Shown: positions 27,752 to 36,601 of the stretch, piece by piece
Layout of the letters: each line of letters starts with the position of its first letter
Position numbering within the stretch: the first letter of the stretch is position 1
NCBI GenBank assembly: GCA_040218575.1
Contig: JAVJRE010000003.1
Span: 124,001-188,000 of the forward strand
Direction of reading: 5' to 3'
Length of the DNA stretch: 64,000 nt
DNA from: Alphaproteobacteria bacterium
Lineage (GTDB): Bacteria > Pseudomonadota > Alphaproteobacteria > JAVJRE01
Made by a program: the position numbers and the translations under genes
The notes under the pieces: model-generated
What the model saw: only the letters and a program-made list of their open reading frames with translations
Told to the model about the DNA's origin: nothing
The model's database searches: none

Positions 27752-29482
27752 TCAGGTCTTGCTTCCCTCGCGTGCCACTCGCCGATTGATTGCCCATTGC
27801 TGGGCAATGGACAGGATGTTGTTCCATGCCCAGTAGATCACCAGGCCGGCCGGAAAACGCGCCAGAACGAAGGTAAAGACAATCGGCAGCATCATCATGA
27901 TGCGGGCCTGCATGGGGTCCGGCGGCTGTGGATTGAGCTTCTGCTGCAAATACATGGAGACGCCCATGATCAGCGGCCAGAGGCCCAGGTGCATGAAATC
28001 GAACGGCACCCAGTCCGGCAACAAGCCGAACAGGGTGAAGATGTTGGTCGGATCCGCCACGGAAAGGTCATTGATCCAGCCGATGAATGGCTCGTGGCGC
28101 ATCTCGATGGTGACGAACAGCACTTTGTAGAGAGCAAAAAACACCGGGATCTGCAGCAGGATCGGCAGGCAGCCGGAGACCGGGTTGGCGCCATGCTTTT
28201 TGTATAGCGCCATCATCTCCTGCTGCTGGCGGGCGCGATCGTCCTTGTACTGGTCGCGCAGGACTTTCAGCTCCGGCGCCAGCTCCTTCATCTTTGCCAT
28301 GGACCGATAGGAGCGGCTGGCCAGCGGAAAGAAGGCGAGCTTGATACCGACGGTGAGGACCAGGATGGCGAAACCGAAATTGCCCAGATGTTCCGATATC
28401 CACCGCAGTGCCAGGAAAATGGGCTTGGTGAGAAAGAAGAAGAGGCCGAAATCCACCGCCAGTTCAAAGCGATCTATTCCCAGGTCTGCCTGATAGGCAT
28501 CCAGCAGCCGCAGCACCTTGGCACCGGCGAAGATGCGGCTGGTGGTGGTGGCGCTGTCACCGGGAGCCAAGGCCATGGCTTCGCCGCGCACATCGGTCTG
28601 GTAGACGTCGCGGCCGGTCTGGTCTTCATAGGCAAAGCGCGCCTCGACCGGGGCATTCTGGTCGGGCACCAGAGCGGCCATCCAGTATTTGTCGGTGATG
28701 CCGATCCAGCCGCCGGTGGTGCGCTCCGCTATGGTCCGATCATCGCGCAGATCGTCATAGTCGAGTTGCTCCAGATTCTCATTGAGAACGCCAATGGGCC
28801 CCTCGTGCAGAATGAAGAAGCCCAGAGTGTCGGGCGTGCCGATGCGGCGCACCAGGGAGAACGGAAACAATGTAACGGCGTCCCCGCTCTGATTCGTCAC
28901 CCGATCAGAAACGGTGAACATGTAGTTGGAGTCGACGGCGATGACGCGCTCGAACCGCAGGCCCTGGCCATTGTCCCAGGTGAGCGTGATCGGCCGATCC
29001 TGGGTCAGGACATCCGCATCGGCCTGCCACAGCGACGTTGCGTCCGGCAGGGCGACGTTCGCTTCCGCCGCGAGGAAGCCGGTCTGAGCGAAATAGGGCG
29101 CCGCAGTCCCCTCCGGTGACAGCAGCACAATGCGGTCGCTGTCCGGTTCGGTGGTCTGGCCGTAGCGCAGCAGGGTGAGGTCATCGATCCGCGCACCGGT
29201 CAGGCGCAGAGTGCCGCTGAGGGCGGGCGTCGCAATGGCGATCCGCGGATCGGCTGCCAGCACGCTGGCCCGGTCGGCCACGTCCGCCACCGACGGGCCG
29301 GCCAGTCCCGGGATGACGCCGCCGGGGTCCAGTGGCGCGGTGCCGCCCGCCGTCGCCACCGGGTCGGAGGATTGCTGCGTGTCGCCCCCGCCAGTCAGGC
29401 TGCCGGGAAACAGAACCTGCCACAGGACAATGATGGCCACGGATAGAACGATGGCCACCAGCAGGTTTTTCTGATCGGTCAC
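27752..29482 (-). CDS. yidC: Membrane protein insertase YidC
   Basis: This 576-residue insertase inserts and folds inner-membrane proteins, alone or with SecYEG. It has an N-terminal helix ([19 protein letters not shown]), a large periplasmic beta domain (about 35-340) and a C-terminal Oxa1 core. The core includes [18 protein letters not shown], the cytoplasmic hairpin and [19 protein letters not shown]. The start is a GTG at 29482, immediately before TDQKNLL; it overlaps the yidD stop by four bases (GTGA). Confidence 0.96.
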   Translation of the reverse strand: MTDQKNLLVAIVLSVAIIVLWQVLFPGSLTGGGDTQQSSDPVATAGGTAPLDPGGVIPGLAGPSVADVADRASVLAADPRIAIATPALSGTLRLTGARIDDLTLLRYGQTTEPDSDRIVLLSPEGTAAPYFAQTGFLAAEANVALPDATSLWQADADVLTQDRPITLTWDNGQGLRFERVIAVDSNYMFTVSDRVTNQSGDAVTLFPFSLVRRIGTPDTLGFFILHEGPIGVLNENLEQLDYDDLRDDRTIAERTTGGWIGITDKYWMAALVPDQNAPVEARFAYEDQTGRDVYQTDVRGEAMALAPGDSATTTSRIFAGAKVLRLLDAYQADLGIDRFELAVDFGLFFFLTKPIFLALRWISEHLGNFGFAILVLTVGIKLAFFPLASRSYRSMAKMKELAPELKVLRDQYKDDRARQQQEMMALYKKHGANPVSGCLPILLQIPVFFALYKVLFVTIEMRHEPFIGWINDLSVADPTNIFTLFGLLPDWVPFDFMHLGLWPLIMGVSMYLQQKLNPQPPDPMQARIMMMLPIVFTFVLARFPAGLVIYWAWNNILSIAQQWAINRRVAREGSKT

Positions 29483-29799
29483 GACAGGCTCCGTTCGCGC
29501 GCCGACGCGGGGTCGGCATGGCGGCATGATGGGGAAGGGTGGGCCGGCGGTGCGGGCACCGGATCATAACCGCTGCCGCCCAAAGGATGACAGCGGGCGA
29601 TGCGTCGCACGGCGAGCCATCCGCCGCTGAGCGCGCCGTGGCGGCGCACGGCCTCCAGGCCATAGGCCGAGCAGGTCGGCAGAAAGCGACAGCGGGCGCC
29701 GAGCAGGGGCGACAGGAGCAGGCGGTAGCCGTGAATGAGGCCAATCAAAAGCCGGGCCAGGAGACCCGTGGGCGGCTGGTCAGGCTCAGGGCCGGTCAT
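29479..29799 (-). CDS. yidD: Membrane protein insertion efficiency factor YidD
   Basis: This 106-residue protein has an amphipathic helix followed by the family core [20 protein letters not shown], then [18 protein letters not shown] and [17 protein letters not shown]. It assists YidC-dependent insertion at the inner membrane. Both ends overlap neighbours by four bases (rnpA upstream, yidC downstream), showing tight translational coupling. Confidence 0.95.
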   Translation of the reverse strand: MTGPEPDQPPTGLLARLLIGLIHGYRLLLSPLLGARCRFLPTCSAYGLEAVRRHGALSGGWLAVRRIARCHPLGGSGYDPVPAPPAHPSPSCRHADPASARERSLS

Positions 29800-30179
29800 G
29801 ACCGGCCATCCACCGCATCGGCCGGACGGCCCGCCGGGTCAAGCTTGAGGCGGGCAAGGGCGCGGACCATGTCGCGCTGCAGTTCGGCAAACGGTCGCGA
29901 CGGCGTTGTATGGCGGGCGATCACGACATAGTCGTGACCGGGCGCGGCGTGACACGGGAAGACGAGACGAATGGCCTCCCGCAGCCGGCGGCGGGCGCGA
30001 TTGCGCAGAACCGCATTGCCCACCTTGCGCGAGGCGGTGATGCCGACCCGCAGGCCTGCGGGCCCGGCGCCATCGGCGGCGGCTTGCAGAACGAGGCCGG
30101 GCATGGCTGCCTTGCGTCCGGTTTTCGCCACGCGCAGATATTCGGACCGCCGCACCAGACGGCCCAGCGGCACATCCAT
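29796..30179 (-). CDS. rnpA: Ribonuclease P protein component
   Basis: This 127-residue basic protein supports the RNase P RNA in 5' processing of pre-tRNA. The signature [14 protein letters not shown] is intact and the N-terminal [21 protein letters not shown] fits the family. The ATG at 30179 is four bases from the rpmH stop; a longer frame covering rpmH is rejected. The RNase P RNA gene is not in this window. Confidence 0.95.
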   Translation of the reverse strand: MDVPLGRLVRRSEYLRVAKTGRKAAMPGLVLQAAADGAGPAGLRVGITASRKVGNAVLRNRARRRLREAIRLVFPCHAAPGHDYVVIARHTTPSRPFAELQRDMVRALARLKLDPAGRPADAVDGRS

Positions 30180-30183
30180 GGCC

Positions 30184-30318
30184 TTAGGCAGAGAGCCGCT
30201 TGCGCCCCTTGGCACGCCGGCTGGCGAGGACCTTGCGACCACCAACGGATGCCATGCGGGCCCGGAATCCATGCCGGCGCTTACGCACCAGGACACTCGG
30301 CTGAAAGGTTCTTTTCAC
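30184..30318 (-). CDS. rpmH: 50S ribosomal protein L34
   Basis: This is a 44-residue ribosomal protein of exactly the usual length: [20 protein letters not shown], then the conserved [19 protein letters not shown] end. It starts with GTG at 30318, preceded by an AGAGGA ribosome binding site about 8 bases upstream. An upstream ATG giving 73 residues is rejected because L34 sequences begin at this point. It heads the rnpA-yidD-yidC-engB-argB string. Confidence 0.96.
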   Translation of the reverse strand: MKRTFQPSVLVRKRRHGFRARMASVGGRKVLASRRAKGRKRLSA

Positions 30319-30784
30319 CGCAAAATCCTCTGGCAGATAGGGTCTGAAGGCGGGACAGGCTGTATAGGCGCGGGATGGTGGCCTGTCAATCGCGGGCCGT
30401 GCCAAACCGGCGGATTCCGGCTGAAAAACAGGTCAGCCGCGGCGATTTTGCGGGCCAGGCGGGTGTCCGGCGGTGGCGGCCAGCTTATGGTGGGCGCGCG
30501 CCGGCGGGGTGGCGAGCCTGGCGGCCCATTCGACGCCGTGCCCGATGCCGACCTGATGCCCGACCTGATGAAAGCGTGAATCGCCACGCACCGGGTGCGA
30601 TGATACTAGGCGCGCCTGTTCCAGCGGACCCGTCCAGGGAGGGCTGGGGCGGCACCGCCGCCGCCGAACCAGCCGGCCGGGACTTCAGTTGCTGAGCCAG
30701 GGGTTTTTTTGACAGGCGCGCCCGGCGACAGGGACACGTTGAGGCAGGGGCGGTTTGCGGCAGGGCGAAACAGGGAGAGTTGCG
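30319..30784. other. Intergenic region, rpmH to TVP38 gene
   Basis: This 466-bp divergent spacer should contain the promoters of rpmH and of the TVP38 gene. A run of seven T at 30704-30710 has no stable hairpin before it. ORFs through the region have no recognisable protein features. I see no RNA gene or repeat. Confidence 0.6.
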
Positions 30785-31540
30785 TTGGAGAACAGGGACA
30801 AACGCGCAGAGCCCGCAAAGGCGGAGGGAACGACCCGGCTGACCTGGCGCCGGCTGCTGCCGCTGGTGGTGTTGCTGGCCGGGCTGGCGACGTTTTTTGC
30901 GCTTGGCCTGAACCGGTTCTTTTCGCTTGAAACGCTGCAGGCCCATCATGGTGCGTTGCGCGGCTGGGTGCAGGCGCACACCGTCCTGGCGGTGGCGGCC
31001 GCGATCGTCGCCTATGCCCTGGCCACCGCCTTCTCTCTGCCGATCGGTGTATTCCTGACGGTGACCCTGGGTTTCGCCTTTGGCACGTGGTGGATCTCGC
31101 TGGCTATTGTGAGTGGTGCGACCATAGGCGCCACCGCGCTGTTCCTGGCCGCCCGCAGTGGTCTGGGCGAGCCGTTGCGGGCGCGGGCCGGGCCGGGTGT
31201 GCGGCGGATGGAGGCAGGATTTCGCGCCAATGCCTTCAGCTATCTGCTGACCCTGCGGCTGATCCCGTTGTTTCCATTCTGGCTGGTCAACCTGGTGCCG
31301 GCCTTTCTCGGCGTATCCGTGCGCACCTATGTCATCGCCACCTTCGTCGGCATTATCCCCGGCACGGTGGTCTACACCCAGTTCGGGGTTGGCCTGGCCA
31401 GCGTCATCGCGCAGGGCGACGAGCTGACGGCGACCGGCGTCCTGACCCCGGAAGTGGCGGCGGCGCTGGGCGGTCTTGCCCTGATCGCCCTGGCGCCCGT
31501 GGCCTATCGCTGGTTCAGACGGCGCCGGGCCGCGGTCTGA
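30785..31540 (+). CDS. TVP38/TMEM64 family membrane protein
   Basis: This 251-residue inner-membrane protein of the DedA-like VTT/TVP38 superfamily has about six hydrophobic segments. The family motif regions are AYALATAFSLPIGVFLTVTLGFAFG and LRLIPLFPFWLVNLVPAFLG. The superfamily is linked to lipid scrambling or membrane homeostasis; the role of this member is unknown. The start is a TTG at 30785 with GGGAGAG 5-6 bases upstream; an earlier TTG at 30755 lacks such a site. The oxidoreductase gene follows after 39 bp, a pairing seen in many proteobacteria. Confidence 0.85.
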   Translation: MENRDKRAEPAKAEGTTRLTWRRLLPLVVLLAGLATFFALGLNRFFSLETLQAHHGALRGWVQAHTVLAVAAAIVAYALATAFSLPIGVFLTVTLGFAFGTWWISLAIVSGATIGATALFLAARSGLGEPLRARAGPGVRRMEAGFRANAFSYLLTLRLIPLFPFWLVNLVPAFLGVSVRTYVIATFVGIIPGTVVYTQFGVGLASVIAQGDELTATGVLTPEVAAALGGLALIALAPVAYRWFRRRRAAV

Positions 31541-31579
31541 GGCGGTTCTGTCCATCCCTTTCATGATTGCGAGGCCGCT

Positions 31580-33007
31580 ATGAGCGACGAGCGTCAGGCC
31601 GATCTGTGTGTCATTGGCGGTGGATCGGCTGGCCTGAGTGTTGCCGCCGGCGCCGCCCAGATGGGGGCGGCGACGGTGCTGATCGAGCGTGGTGTCATGG
31701 GCGGCGACTGCCTCAACACCGGCTGCGTACCTTCCAAGAGCCTGATCGCCGCCGCCCGTGCAGTTCACGACATGCGCGGCGCTGATCGCTTTGGCATCAT
31801 CGTTGGCGAGCCGCAGGTGGATTTTGCCCGTGTGCATGATCATGTGCACGGCGTCATCGCCGCTATCGCGCCGCACGACTCGGTGGAACGCTTTCGCGGC
31901 CTGGGTGTGGATGTCATCCAGGCCGAGGCGCGCTTTGTGGACGGGCGCACCGTGGAAGCCGGCGGTCGCCGCATCCGCGCCCGACGTTTTGTCATTGCCA
32001 CCGGATCACGACCGCTGGTGCCGCCGGTCCCCGGTCTCGACGCGGTGCCCTACCTGACCAACGAGTCGGTGTTCGACCTGATCGACCTGCCACGCCACCT
32101 GCTGGTCATCGGCGGCGGCCCCATCGGCCTTGAACTGGCGCAGGCATTTCGCCGCCTCGGCGCCCGGGTCAGCGTCTTCGAGATGGCGAGCATCATGCCG
32201 AAGGACGATCCTGAAGCGGTCGATGTGGTGCGCCGGCAACTGATCGCCGAAGGGATCGAGCTGATCGAACAAAGTCGGGTGACGGGTGTCGCCGGCGAAG
32301 CCGGGGCGGTGCGTCTGCGGACGGAGCGCGATGGCCAGACCCGCGAAATTGTCGGCAGCCACATACTGGTGGCCGCCGGCCGCCAGCCCGCCTTCGGCAG
32401 CCTGAACCTGGAGGCCGCCGGTGTTGCCGCCACAGGGCGCGGCATCACCGTCAACGCCGGCCTGCGAACCAGTAATCGCCGGGTCTATGCCATCGGCGAT
32501 GCGGCCGGCGGGCTGCAATTCACTCACGTGGCCGGCTACCATGCCGGTCTGGTGCTGCGTAGCGCCCTGTTCCGTCTGCCGGTGCGGGTGTCCACCCATG
32601 CCTTGCCGTGGGTCACCTACAGTGATCCTGAACTGGCCCATGTGGGATTGATCGAGGCGGCGGCGCGGCAGGCGCATGGCGACCATGTGCGCGTCCTGCG
32701 GTGGGCCTTTGGCGAGAATGACCGGGCGCAGACCGAGCGTGACACCCATGGGCTGGTCAAGGTGGTGGTCGGCCGGCGCGGCCGCATCCTGGGCGCCACC
32801 ATTGTCGGACCCCATGCCGGAGAGCTGATCCAGCCGTGGACGCTGGCCATGGCCAATGCCCTCAAGATCGGCGCCATGGCCAATGTGGTGGCGCCCTACC
32901 CGACCCGCGGCGAAGCCAGCAAGCGGGCGGCCGGCAGCTATTACACCGATGCCCTGTTCAGCCACCGGACACGGCGGCTGGTGCGCTTTCTGTCACGCTT
33001 CGGCTGA
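31580..33007 (+). CDS. FAD-dependent disulfide oxidoreductase, mercuric reductase/lipoamide dehydrogenase-like
   Basis: This 475-residue class I flavoprotein disulfide reductase has an FAD-binding VIGGGSAGLS (11-20), redox pair Cys44/Cys49 in CLNTGCVPSK, an NAD(P) fold LLVIGGGPIGLELA, and the second FAD motif VYAIGDAAGG. At the C-terminus the dimer-interface HPTxxE dyad of lipoamide dehydrogenase is YPTRGE (residues 440-445), so the usual catalytic histidine is tyrosine. It also lacks MerA's C-terminal cysteine pair and metal-binding domain. It is therefore unlikely to be either a true lipoamide dehydrogenase or a true mercuric reductase. Its partner is probably the adjacent TVP38 membrane protein. 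Confidence 0.87.
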   Translation: MSDERQADLCVIGGGSAGLSVAAGAAQMGAATVLIERGVMGGDCLNTGCVPSKSLIAAARAVHDMRGADRFGIIVGEPQVDFARVHDHVHGVIAAIAPHDSVERFRGLGVDVIQAEARFVDGRTVEAGGRRIRARRFVIATGSRPLVPPVPGLDAVPYLTNESVFDLIDLPRHLLVIGGGPIGLELAQAFRRLGARVSVFEMASIMPKDDPEAVDVVRRQLIAEGIELIEQSRVTGVAGEAGAVRLRTERDGQTREIVGSHILVAAGRQPAFGSLNLEAAGVAATGRGITVNAGLRTSNRRVYAIGDAAGGLQFTHVAGYHAGLVLRSALFRLPVRVSTHALPWVTYSDPELAHVGLIEAAARQAHGDHVRVLRWAFGENDRAQTERDTHGLVKVVVGRRGRILGATIVGPHAGELIQPWTLAMANALKIGAMANVVAPYPTRGEASKRAAGSYYTDALFSHRTRRLVRFLSRFG

Positions 33008-33065
33008 CGCGGCCGGTTATGCTATGGTTGCCCCTGCCTAACACCACCGGCGGGGTCGGGATCAC

Positions 33066-34487
33066 GTGCGGCCGTTCGACAGCCTCTCCGCGAGACTGCT
33101 GATCCTCACCATCCTGTTTGTCATGGTGAGTGAGGTGTTCATTTTCGCGCCATCTATCGGCCGCTTCCGACTGGAATACCTGGTCAATCGCCTGGCGTCC
33201 GGCCATCTCGCCATCCTTGCGCTGGAGGCGACGCCGGATCGCCTGGTCAACGCGGTGCTGGAGCAGGAACTGCTCGACCAGGTGGGCGCCTATCTGATTG
33301 CACTGCGGCCGGACGAGGAGCCCAAACTCATTCTGCGGCGGCCCATCCCCGAAGGGCCGGTGGAGATCGTCGAGCTCGACGATGCGACGCTGCCCGGCCT
33401 GATCGGCGATGCGCTGGTGACGATGGTCCACCCGCGGGCGGAGATCGTCCGGGTGCTGGGATCGTCACCGCGTGATCCGGCGGTGCGCATGGAGTTGGTC
33501 ATGGATCAGGCCGATTTGCGGGCGGCGATGTTCGATTTTGCCGGCCGGGTCTTTGCCCTGTCGATCATCATTTCCCTGTTCACCGGCGCCTTGGTGTTCT
33601 TCACGCTGCAGTGGCTTATTGTCCGGCCGCTGCGCCGCATCAGCGATAATATGGTGGCCTTTCGCCAGTCGCCGGACAACGCGTCACTGGTCATTACGCC
33701 CGGCCAGCGGCACGACGAAATCGGCGTCGCCGAGCGGGAGCTGGCGGAAATGCAGCATGGTCTGCGCCGCGCCCTGCGCCAGCGCGAACACCTGGCGGCG
33801 CTTGGTCAGGCGGTGACCAAGATCAATCACGATCTGCGCAACATGCTGGCGACAGCGCAACTGGTGAGCGACCGACTGGCCCGGATGCAGGATCCTGAGG
33901 TGCGGCGCATCACCGCGCCGCTGGTGCGCGCCATCGACCGGGCCATCGATTTGTGCGCGCAGACCCTGCGCTATGCCCGGGCGGACGGGCCGCGCCTGAA
34001 GGCCGGCGAGGTTAACCTGCGGCAGGTTATCGAAGAGGTTATGACGGCGCTGCCGCAGTCAGCAGGGGAGCCTGCACAGGAGCCGCCGGTTCTGGAGAAT
34101 GCTGTGGCCGCGGATCTGGTGGTGCGGGCTGATCGCATGCAGTTGCAGCGGGCGCTGACCAACCTGTGCCGTAACGCCCTGCAGGCCGGCGCCCGCGATA
34201 TCCGCATCTCGACGGTTCCGGCCAATGATGCGGTGTGGATTGATGTGGCCGACGACGGGTCCGGCCTGCCCGAACGTGCTCGCGAACACCTGTTTGAGCC
34301 CTTTGTCAGTACCACCAGCAAGGAAGGCAGCGGTCTTGGCCTGGCTATCGCCCGCGAGATCCTGCGCGACCATGGCGGCGACCTGACACTGGTGGAGACT
34401 GGCGCCCGTGGCACGGTCTTCCGGCTTGTCCTGCCGATCCGCGGGCCGCGGGGTGTGGTGATTGAAGAGGCCGCGGCGGCGAAGTAA
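33066..34487 (+). CDS. Membrane sensor histidine kinase (orphan)
   Basis: This 473-residue kinase has two membrane helices (about 8-28 and 160-184) enclosing a periplasmic sensor of about 130 residues, then a HAMP linker. The phospho-acceptor region KINHDLRNML has His255. The ATPase domain shows a N-box (LTNLCRNALQAGA), DDGSGLPE and GSGLGLAIAREI. No response regulator is encoded nearby, so its partner is elsewhere. The start is GTG at 33066, 58 bp after the oxidoreductase stop. The signal is unknown, but position suggests regulation linked to the TVP38-oxidoreductase pair. Confidence 0.9.
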   Translation: MRPFDSLSARLLILTILFVMVSEVFIFAPSIGRFRLEYLVNRLASGHLAILALEATPDRLVNAVLEQELLDQVGAYLIALRPDEEPKLILRRPIPEGPVEIVELDDATLPGLIGDALVTMVHPRAEIVRVLGSSPRDPAVRMELVMDQADLRAAMFDFAGRVFALSIIISLFTGALVFFTLQWLIVRPLRRISDNMVAFRQSPDNASLVITPGQRHDEIGVAERELAEMQHGLRRALRQREHLAALGQAVTKINHDLRNMLATAQLVSDRLARMQDPEVRRITAPLVRAIDRAIDLCAQTLRYARADGPRLKAGEVNLRQVIEEVMTALPQSAGEPAQEPPVLENAVAADLVVRADRMQLQRALTNLCRNALQAGARDIRISTVPANDAVWIDVADDGSGLPERAREHLFEPFVSTTSKEGSGLGLAIAREILRDHGGDLTLVETGARGTVFRLVLPIRGPRGVVIEEAAAAK

Positions 34488-34541
34488 ACAAGGTCCGGGA
34501 CCCACGCCCGCAGGCGGGCATGGCAAGCGATGGAGGCCCAC

Positions 34542-34748
34542 ATGACCCGTGACGCGATGCCGTGGATCGGCGGTTTTCTGCTGGTGATGATCGCGCTGGC
34601 GAGCCTGCGCATCGCCGGCCATGCAGCACCGGATTCGGCCCTGCAGATCATCGTCTATGGCGTGGGGCTGGCCGCGCTGGCCGGTGTTTTCGCCCTGATT
34701 CGTCAGGCGACGGGCGGCAGCGGCAGTGACGGGCGGCAGCGGCAGTGA
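34542..34748 (+). CDS. Small hypothetical membrane protein
   Basis: This 68-residue protein has two hydrophobic segments (WIGGFLLVMIALASL and IIVYGVGLAALAGVFALI). A GGAGG ribosome binding site lies 5 bases before the ATG at 34542. I recognise no family. A 19-bp tandem duplication near its end shifts the last residues out of the frame that would otherwise run on to a TAA at 34777. It follows the histidine kinase by 54 bp. Confidence 0.6.
   Translation: MTRDAMPWIGGFLLVMIALASLRIAGHAAPDSALQIIVYGVGLAALAGVFALIRQATGGSGSDGRQRQ
34709..34746. repeat. 19-bp exact tandem duplication
   Basis: The 19-base unit GACGGGCGGCAGCGGCAGT occurs twice in a row, at 34709-34727 and 34728-34746. Because 19 is not a multiple of three, it changes the C-terminal reading frame of the small membrane protein gene. 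Confidence 0.85.
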
Positions 34749-34775
34749 CGGGCGCAAAGGCGGCGAGAGCGACAC

Positions 34776-36512
34776 CTAATCGCCGGCGGCAACCCCTTCG
34801 CGACGGGGATCGGCGCCGCCAGCGAGAGTGCCGTCGGGCAGCAGGACGATGGCGTGCAGCCCGCTGTTCATACTGCGCAGGCTGACCTCATGACCCATGG
34901 CCTGCAACGCCTCTGCCAGCGCCGCCGCATCGGTGCCCTCCTCCAGATCGGTGACACCGTTGCGGTTGACCACATGGCCCATGGCGACGGCTGACTGCGC
35001 GTCAAGGCCCCAGTCAAGCACGGCGATGATCGCCTGGGTGACATAGGCAATGATGCGTGAGCCGCCAGGCGAGCCGACCACCAGCACCAGACGGCCGCTG
35101 TCCTGGTCGAACACCATGGTCGGCGCCATGGAGCTGCGTGGCCGTTTGCCACCCTCCACACGATTGGCCACCGGCTGCCCGTCCTGATCAGGGCGGAAGG
35201 AGAAGTCCGTCAACTGGTTGTTGAGCAGAAAGCCGCGCACGAACAGCCTTGATCCGAAGGCGCTTTCAACCGAAGCGGTCAGGCTGACCGCGTTGCCGTG
35301 GCCGTCGACGATGGAGAGATGGGTGGTCGCCGGCTGTTCCAGCGATTGGCCGTTCTGCCAGAGCCTGCCCTGGTCGCCGGGTACGCCCGGTTCGACCGGT
35401 CCGCTGCTGGCGGTGGGATCTATGGTGGCGGCGCGGCGCGCCAGATAGCCCGGGTCGAGCAGGCCGGCGACCGGCACCGGCACGAAATCGGCGTCGGCCA
35501 TGTAGAGGCCACGGTCGGCATAGGCCCGGCGCTCGGCCTCGATCAGCAGGTGCATGGCGTCAGCCGAATCGGGCCCGAGGGCGGCCAGGTCGAAGGCCGC
35601 CAGCTGGCCCAGGATCATCAGGCTGGTGAGGCCGCCGGAGGAGGGTGGCCCCATGCCGCAGACCCGCCACTGCCGGTAGGGACCGCAGACCGCCGCCCGC
35701 TCCTTCGCCTCATAGGCAGTGAAGTCGGCCATGGTCAGATCGCCGGCGAGACCGGTCGGCGGTGCCTGCACCCGCGCGACGATATCGCCGGCAATGGCGC
35801 CACCGTAGAAGGCGGCCGGCCCGTCGCTGGCAATCGCGGCCAGCGTGTCGGCGAAGGGCAGGTTGCGTAGGGTGGACCCGACGGCCAGGGGCTGGCCGGC
35901 GCTGTCATAGAAATAGGCGCGGGCCGCAGGATCGCGGTGCAGATGGCTGTCGCCGGCGATCAGGCCGTGCAGGCGGGGCGAGACGGCAAAACCGTCGCGG
36001 GCGAGGCGGATGGCCGGCTGAAAGAGATCGGCCCAGGGCAGGCGGCCATGGTCCTCATGGGCCAGGGCCAGCATGGCGACGAGGCCGGGTACGCCGACCG
36101 AGCGGCCGCCGACAACCGCGTCGAAGAAGCCAAGCGGCTCGCCATCGGCCCCAAGGAACAGGCTCTCCGTGGCCGACAGCGGCGCCGTTTCGCGACCGTC
36201 ATAGCTGGTCACGGCCCTGCTGGCAGAATCGTAGTGCAGCATGAAGGCACCGCCGCCGATGCCGGCCGACTGTGGCTCCACCAGATTGAGCACCATCATG
36301 GCGGCAATGGCGGCGTCGATGGCGCTGCCGCCCTGTTGCAGCATGGCGAGGCCGGCCGCCGTGGCATGAGGATTGGCGGTGACCACCATGTGCTGCCTGG
36401 CGGTGACCGGCCCTGCGGCGTCGGCGCCGCGCCCGCTGAATGCGGCGAACACCACCAACACCGCCAGCAGGGGCATGGCGCGCCGGATAATCAGAGCAAG
36501 GCGGGAAAGCAT
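34776..36512 (-). CDS. ggt: Gamma-glutamyltransferase
   Basis: This 578-residue periplasmic enzyme cleaves glutathione and other gamma-glutamyl compounds and may transfer the glutamyl group. A signal peptide covers about residues 1-33. The precursor is cut autocatalytically before Thr396 in ATTHLSIVDGHGNAVSLT, giving large and small subunits. SPGGSRIIAYVTQAI, containing the usual oxyanion-region glycines, is also present. Length matches the family. It converges with the small membrane protein gene, and the lipoprotein gene at 36602 lies upstream on the same strand. Confidence 0.94.
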   Translation of the reverse strand: MLSRLALIIRRAMPLLAVLVVFAAFSGRGADAAGPVTARQHMVVTANPHATAAGLAMLQQGGSAIDAAIAAMMVLNLVEPQSAGIGGGAFMLHYDSASRAVTSYDGRETAPLSATESLFLGADGEPLGFFDAVVGGRSVGVPGLVAMLALAHEDHGRLPWADLFQPAIRLARDGFAVSPRLHGLIAGDSHLHRDPAARAYFYDSAGQPLAVGSTLRNLPFADTLAAIASDGPAAFYGGAIAGDIVARVQAPPTGLAGDLTMADFTAYEAKERAAVCGPYRQWRVCGMGPPSSGGLTSLMILGQLAAFDLAALGPDSADAMHLLIEAERRAYADRGLYMADADFVPVPVAGLLDPGYLARRAATIDPTASSGPVEPGVPGDQGRLWQNGQSLEQPATTHLSIVDGHGNAVSLTASVESAFGSRLFVRGFLLNNQLTDFSFRPDQDGQPVANRVEGGKRPRSSMAPTMVFDQDSGRLVLVVGSPGGSRIIAYVTQAIIAVLDWGLDAQSAVAMGHVVNRNGVTDLEEGTDAAALAEALQAMGHEVSLRSMNSGLHAIVLLPDGTLAGGADPRREGVAAGD

Positions 36513-36601
36513 GGCGGTCCTCCGGGTGTGCGGAGGACAGGGTAGCGCAGCCGGGTGGTGTCGGGCACCGGCCTCGTCAGGCTATGGCGGGGAGCCGGGG
36601 C

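Noticed and set aside
30690-30710. Seven-T run as a terminator
   Set aside because: No stable hairpin precedes it, so a rho-independent terminator is not supported.
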